A stretch of DNA of 51,724 nucleotides, from the NCBI GenBank assembly GCA_014647715.1, contig BMPS01000016.1, positions 1 to 51,724 on the forward strand, given 5' to 3'. This document shows, one piece after another, positions 49,377 through 51,724 of this stretch (within the stretch, counting starts at the first letter, position 1; the number at the start of each line of letters is the position of its first letter). Below the pieces are notes generated by a model. That model ran no database searches and was not told the DNA's origin. It worked only from the letters and a program-made list of their open reading frames with translations. The translations under genes and the position numbers were made by a program. Source of the DNA: Streptomyces cinereus (GTDB lineage Bacteria; Pseudomonadota; Gammaproteobacteria; Pseudomonadales; Moraxellaceae).

Positions 49377-49422
49377 TACCCAATAACCTAAAGCAGAAAG
49401 CAGAAACTAACAAGGAAGTATT

Positions 49423-50301
49423 ATGGCTACGCCAGCGCCGATTTTAGTATTTGATATCGAAACCATACCCGATGTTGCTACAGGCAAGCGGCTATACCCT
49501 GAGTTGGCTGGGTTATCGGATAACGATGCCATGACCAAGCTTATGGCACTGCGTGAGCAAGATGTTGGGCATCCTTTTATGCCCCTGCCTTTGCACCAAA
49601 TTGCCTGTCTTTCGGTGTTGTGGGTGGCGGGCGGCAAAATGACCCTCAAATCGCTGTCGCTGGCTGAGCATAGCGAAGCGCAAATGATTCAAACCTTTTT
49701 TAATGCCATTGAAAAAAATCCGTTGTTGGTAAGCTGGAATGGCAAGGGCTTTGATATACCCGTCATGGTGTATCGGGCGTTACAGCATGGTCTAACCGCG
49801 CCCAAGCTGTTTAGCCAAACCGGTGAGATGAGATACAACAACTATATCAACCGCTATCATGACCGTCATACCGATTTGATGGTAAAACTTGCCATGAATA
49901 GCACGTCGCAAAAACTCGATGTCGTCGCATCCCTATGCGGCTTTGCAGGCAAGCAAGCGTTGGACGGCTATGATGTGGTGCCTATGGTGCAAGCAGAAGC
50001 ATGGGATAAGCTCACCACTTATTGTGAAAGTGATGTGCTTAATACTTGGCTGATTTTTTTGCGCTACCAACGATTGACGGGACAATTTTCAGCTGAGCAA
50101 AGCGAGCAATGGGAGTCCACCACCCGAGACTATCTGCAATCGTTCACCAATCAAGACAATAGCCTGCGCCATGATAAGTTTTTGCAAGCGTGGCAACCTG
50201 CTAGCAATTTAGCAGCTGACCAACATGTCACTCATGTCACTGATATTGCCATCACCCAGCCGCCATCTGATATCCCAACCAGCCAAGTAGAATCACCATG
50301 A
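49423..50301 (+). CDS. DnaQ-fold 3'-5' exonuclease (PolB-exonuclease-like)
   Basis: A 292-residue protein with a DEDD-type exonuclease layout: Exo I FDIETIPD, Exo II SWNGKGFDIPVM and Exo III YCESDVLNTW, which together carry the metal-binding acids. The family is annotated as a predicted PolB-like 3'-5' exonuclease. The last ~45 residues are low in conservation. It is probably involved in DNA or RNA 3'-end trimming; the specific role is unknown. Its stop overlaps the next ATG by four bases (ATGA), so translation is coupled. Confidence 0.87.
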   Translation: MATPAPILVFDIETIPDVATGKRLYPELAGLSDNDAMTKLMALREQDVGHPFMPLPLHQIACLSVLWVAGGKMTLKSLSLAEHSEAQMIQTFFNAIEKNPLLVSWNGKGFDIPVMVYRALQHGLTAPKLFSQTGEMRYNNYINRYHDRHTDLMVKLAMNSTSQKLDVVASLCGFAGKQALDGYDVVPMVQAEAWDKLTTYCESDVLNTWLIFLRYQRLTGQFSAEQSEQWESTTRDYLQSFTNQDNSLRHDKFLQAWQPASNLAADQHVTHVTDIAITQPPSDIPTSQVESP

Positions 50302-51002
50302 ATACCATTTTTCCACCCAGCCAAGTGGTGGCACTGCCCATCCATCAATCTGAGCAAACCTTTCCTGTCCGCCGTGTATATTGCGTGGGGCGCAACTATG
50401 CCGACCACGCCCGAGAAATGGGCAGTGACCCAGACCGTGAGCCGCCATTTTTCTTTTGTAAAGCCGGTGACAGTGAGTCGATTATTGCAGTTCGACCCGA
50501 TAGCGTTGCCCAATTGCCTTATCCGACTAAAACGCAAGCGCTACATTATGAAGTAGAATTGGTGGTTGCGATTGGCAAAGAGGGCGCCAATGTGAGTGTA
50601 GCACAGGCACATAACTTGATTTTTGGCTATGCCGTGGGGCTCGATATGACGCGCCGTGACTTGCAAAACGCCATGAAGCAAAACGGTCGCCCGTGGGAAA
50701 TTGGCAAGGCGTTTGACTATTCGGCACCCATTGGCGAAATTTATCCCGTTGCTAGCGTTGCTAAGATACAACAAGCGAATATTTCACTGGCGGTGAATGG
50801 CGAGCCCAAACAACAAGGCAATATCAATCAGTTAATCTGGAATGTGGCAGAGACCATTGCCAATTTATCTGAGTTTTTTGAGCTTAAAGCAGGGGATTTG
50901 ATTTTTACAGGCACGCCAGCGGGCGTCGGTGCGGTGGTCAAAGGCGATACCCTGCTTGCGCAAATTGATGGACTGGGCAAAATTGAATTGGTGGTGGTTT
51001 AG
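50298..51002 (+). CDS. Fumarylacetoacetate hydrolase (FAH)-family protein
   Basis: A 234-residue FAH domain: VYCVGRNYADHAREMG, FFFCKAGDSESII, then the metal-binding EVELVVAIGKEG and GYAVGLDMTRRDLQ, with GDLIFTGTPAGVG near the end. The family includes acylpyruvases and oxaloacetate decarboxylases/tautomerases; YcgM-type acylpyruvate hydrolysis is a fair guess, not a proof. It overlaps the exonuclease gene by four bases and probably ends this operon. Confidence 0.88.
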   Translation: MNTIFPPSQVVALPIHQSEQTFPVRRVYCVGRNYADHAREMGSDPDREPPFFFCKAGDSESIIAVRPDSVAQLPYPTKTQALHYEVELVVAIGKEGANVSVAQAHNLIFGYAVGLDMTRRDLQNAMKQNGRPWEIGKAFDYSAPIGEIYPVASVAKIQQANISLAVNGEPKQQGNINQLIWNVAETIANLSEFFELKAGDLIFTGTPAGVGAVVKGDTLLAQIDGLGKIELVVV

Positions 51003-51020
51003 AATTAAGTGATGTTAATC

Positions 51021-51557
51021 ATGAAAAAATTAATATTAGCACTTATGTTATTTATGGGTTTGACATGTCATGCAGAGACAAAAAATTCTGACATTGAAAA
51101 AAATCTTGTCAATTCATATTTTGAAAAACCGATTGATAAATCACAAGTTGCTTCTTTAGACCAACAAATTATTTTATCCAATTTTGCGGTATCTACCACA
51201 GGCTATTTTTATCACCGCTGTTCTAAAATTTCATCTGATTATGCTGATAAAATTCAGTTTGTAACAGATAATTTATTAACAATTTTTCCAACGATACAAA
51301 GCGATTTGGCTTAAACGCATCAATGGCAAGATAATTTTGAAAAATTGGATAAAAAGGCATTGGCTACACTTGAAGTCATTACCGCAGTTAATCGCCTTGA
51401 TGAGAATTTTAGCAATGAACCGTTAATTGAAAAATCGCTATGTGATGGTTTTATTAACAATTATGGGGGTAGCACTGCTAAACAGGCTTGGTTACATTAT
51501 TACCAACAAGCATTGCCTGTTTTGATTGATGAATTTAATCGAGTGTATATAAAGTAA
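51021..51557 (+). pseudogene. Secreted protein gene interrupted by an in-frame stop
   Basis: A frame with a Sec signal peptide (MKKLILALMLFMGLTCHA) runs from ATG 51021 to a TAA at 51312-51314. The same frame then stays open from THQWQDNFEKLDKKAL to TAA 51555-51557. The two parts together would give about 178 residues of even composition, with no frameshift, so one base change most likely made the stop. I do not recognise the family. It starts 19 bases after the FAH gene. Its A+T content is higher than in the genes before it, and the IS end follows about 43 bases after the final stop. Confidence 0.65.
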
Positions 51558-51599
51558 ACTAGGCGAGAATTACCTAGCCTAATTGTCCATAATTAAGTA

Positions 51600-51724
51600 T
51601 AGGACTTACGCAAAAAGCATAAAATTTTGCGAAAGCGGATAAAAATATAGTAGCATAAAGAGATGAAGAAAAAAGCTATCACCCGCTTAGACTACTGTCA
51701 ATATTTACTGGTAAGCCAAACCAA
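51600..51724 (+). mobile_element. Right insertion-sequence end (partial copy)
   Basis: An exact inverted copy of 2-126. The element's inner end (AGGACTTACGC) is at 51601, and the sequence runs out of the window inside the transposase gene. The two copies point outward from the window. Confidence 0.85.
51663..51724 (+). CDS. Transposase, N-terminal fragment
   Basis: ATG at 51663; 20 complete codons are visible before the window ends, identical to those of the left copy. The LDYCQYLL segment suggests an IS4-superfamily, IS701-like transposase, which the short length leaves tentative. Confidence 0.6.
   Translation, partial: MKKKAITRLDYCQYLLVSQT

Overview
The window looks like chromosome from a member of the Moraxellaceae, most likely Moraxella osloensis or a close relative. 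This rests on gene content and order: lolB / TPR protein / hemA, pcnB-folK-panB-panC-rapZ, gacS / cysM and ubiG-mupP-yciK are arrangements typical of Pseudomonadales, and the lipid A phosphoethanolamine transferase at 7.4 kb is very close to the MCR/ICR-Mo proteins of Moraxella. The first and last ~125 bases are inverted copies of one insertion-sequence end, each running into the first codons of an outward-facing transposase. The window therefore behaves like a whole contig bounded by two copies of the same IS.

Layout. 1-0.8 kb: IS end and a DUF3800 gene cut at its 5' side by the IS, then a compact three-hairpin RNA candidate. 0.9-6.1 kb: anmK and tyrS diverging, a RelB/YafQ toxin-antitoxin pair, a 2-hydroxyacid dehydrogenase, an FKBP isomerase, a DUF1653 protein and tRNA-Phe. 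6.2-10 kb: a PanZ-like protein, an HExxH protein and the MCR-like eptA with a PmrA-box-like site followed by a PAP2 phosphatase. 10-17.6 kb: lolB and a TPR protein leftward, hemA and glnD rightward. 17.7-27.6 kb: a leftward block with sotB, yjgA, rapZ, panC, panB, folK, pcnB, comEA, a His/Lys-rich secreted protein and mazG. 27.9-30.6 kb: ugd and a phosphomannomutase. 30.7-37.8 kb: an A+T-richer accessory block. 38.1-51.0 kb: dsbA, ubiG, mupP, yciK, a DksA-like zinc finger, a phospholipase D, a crotonase, gacS, cysM, a 3'-5' exonuclease and a fumarylacetoacetase-family enzyme. The right end is a secreted-protein gene broken by a stop codon, then the second IS end.

The most notable part is 30.7-37.8 kb. 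It holds, in one orientation, a TPR plus GT41 (OGT/SPINDLY-type) glycosyltransferase, a surface lipoprotein with twelve identical Thr/Ser-rich hexapeptides and a TbpB-like C-terminal barrel signature, a Slam-type outer-membrane translocon, and a LolC/E-type lipoprotein-release permease without its LolD ATPase. I read this as a possible dedicated pathway that makes, O-glycosylates and surface-displays one lipoprotein. The parts are recognisable from sequence; the functional coupling is inference.

Other links across the window: anmK and mupP both belong to peptidoglycan recycling; panB, panC and the PanZ-like gene all touch pantothenate supply; eptA-pap2 matches the gene pair mobilised with mcr-1.
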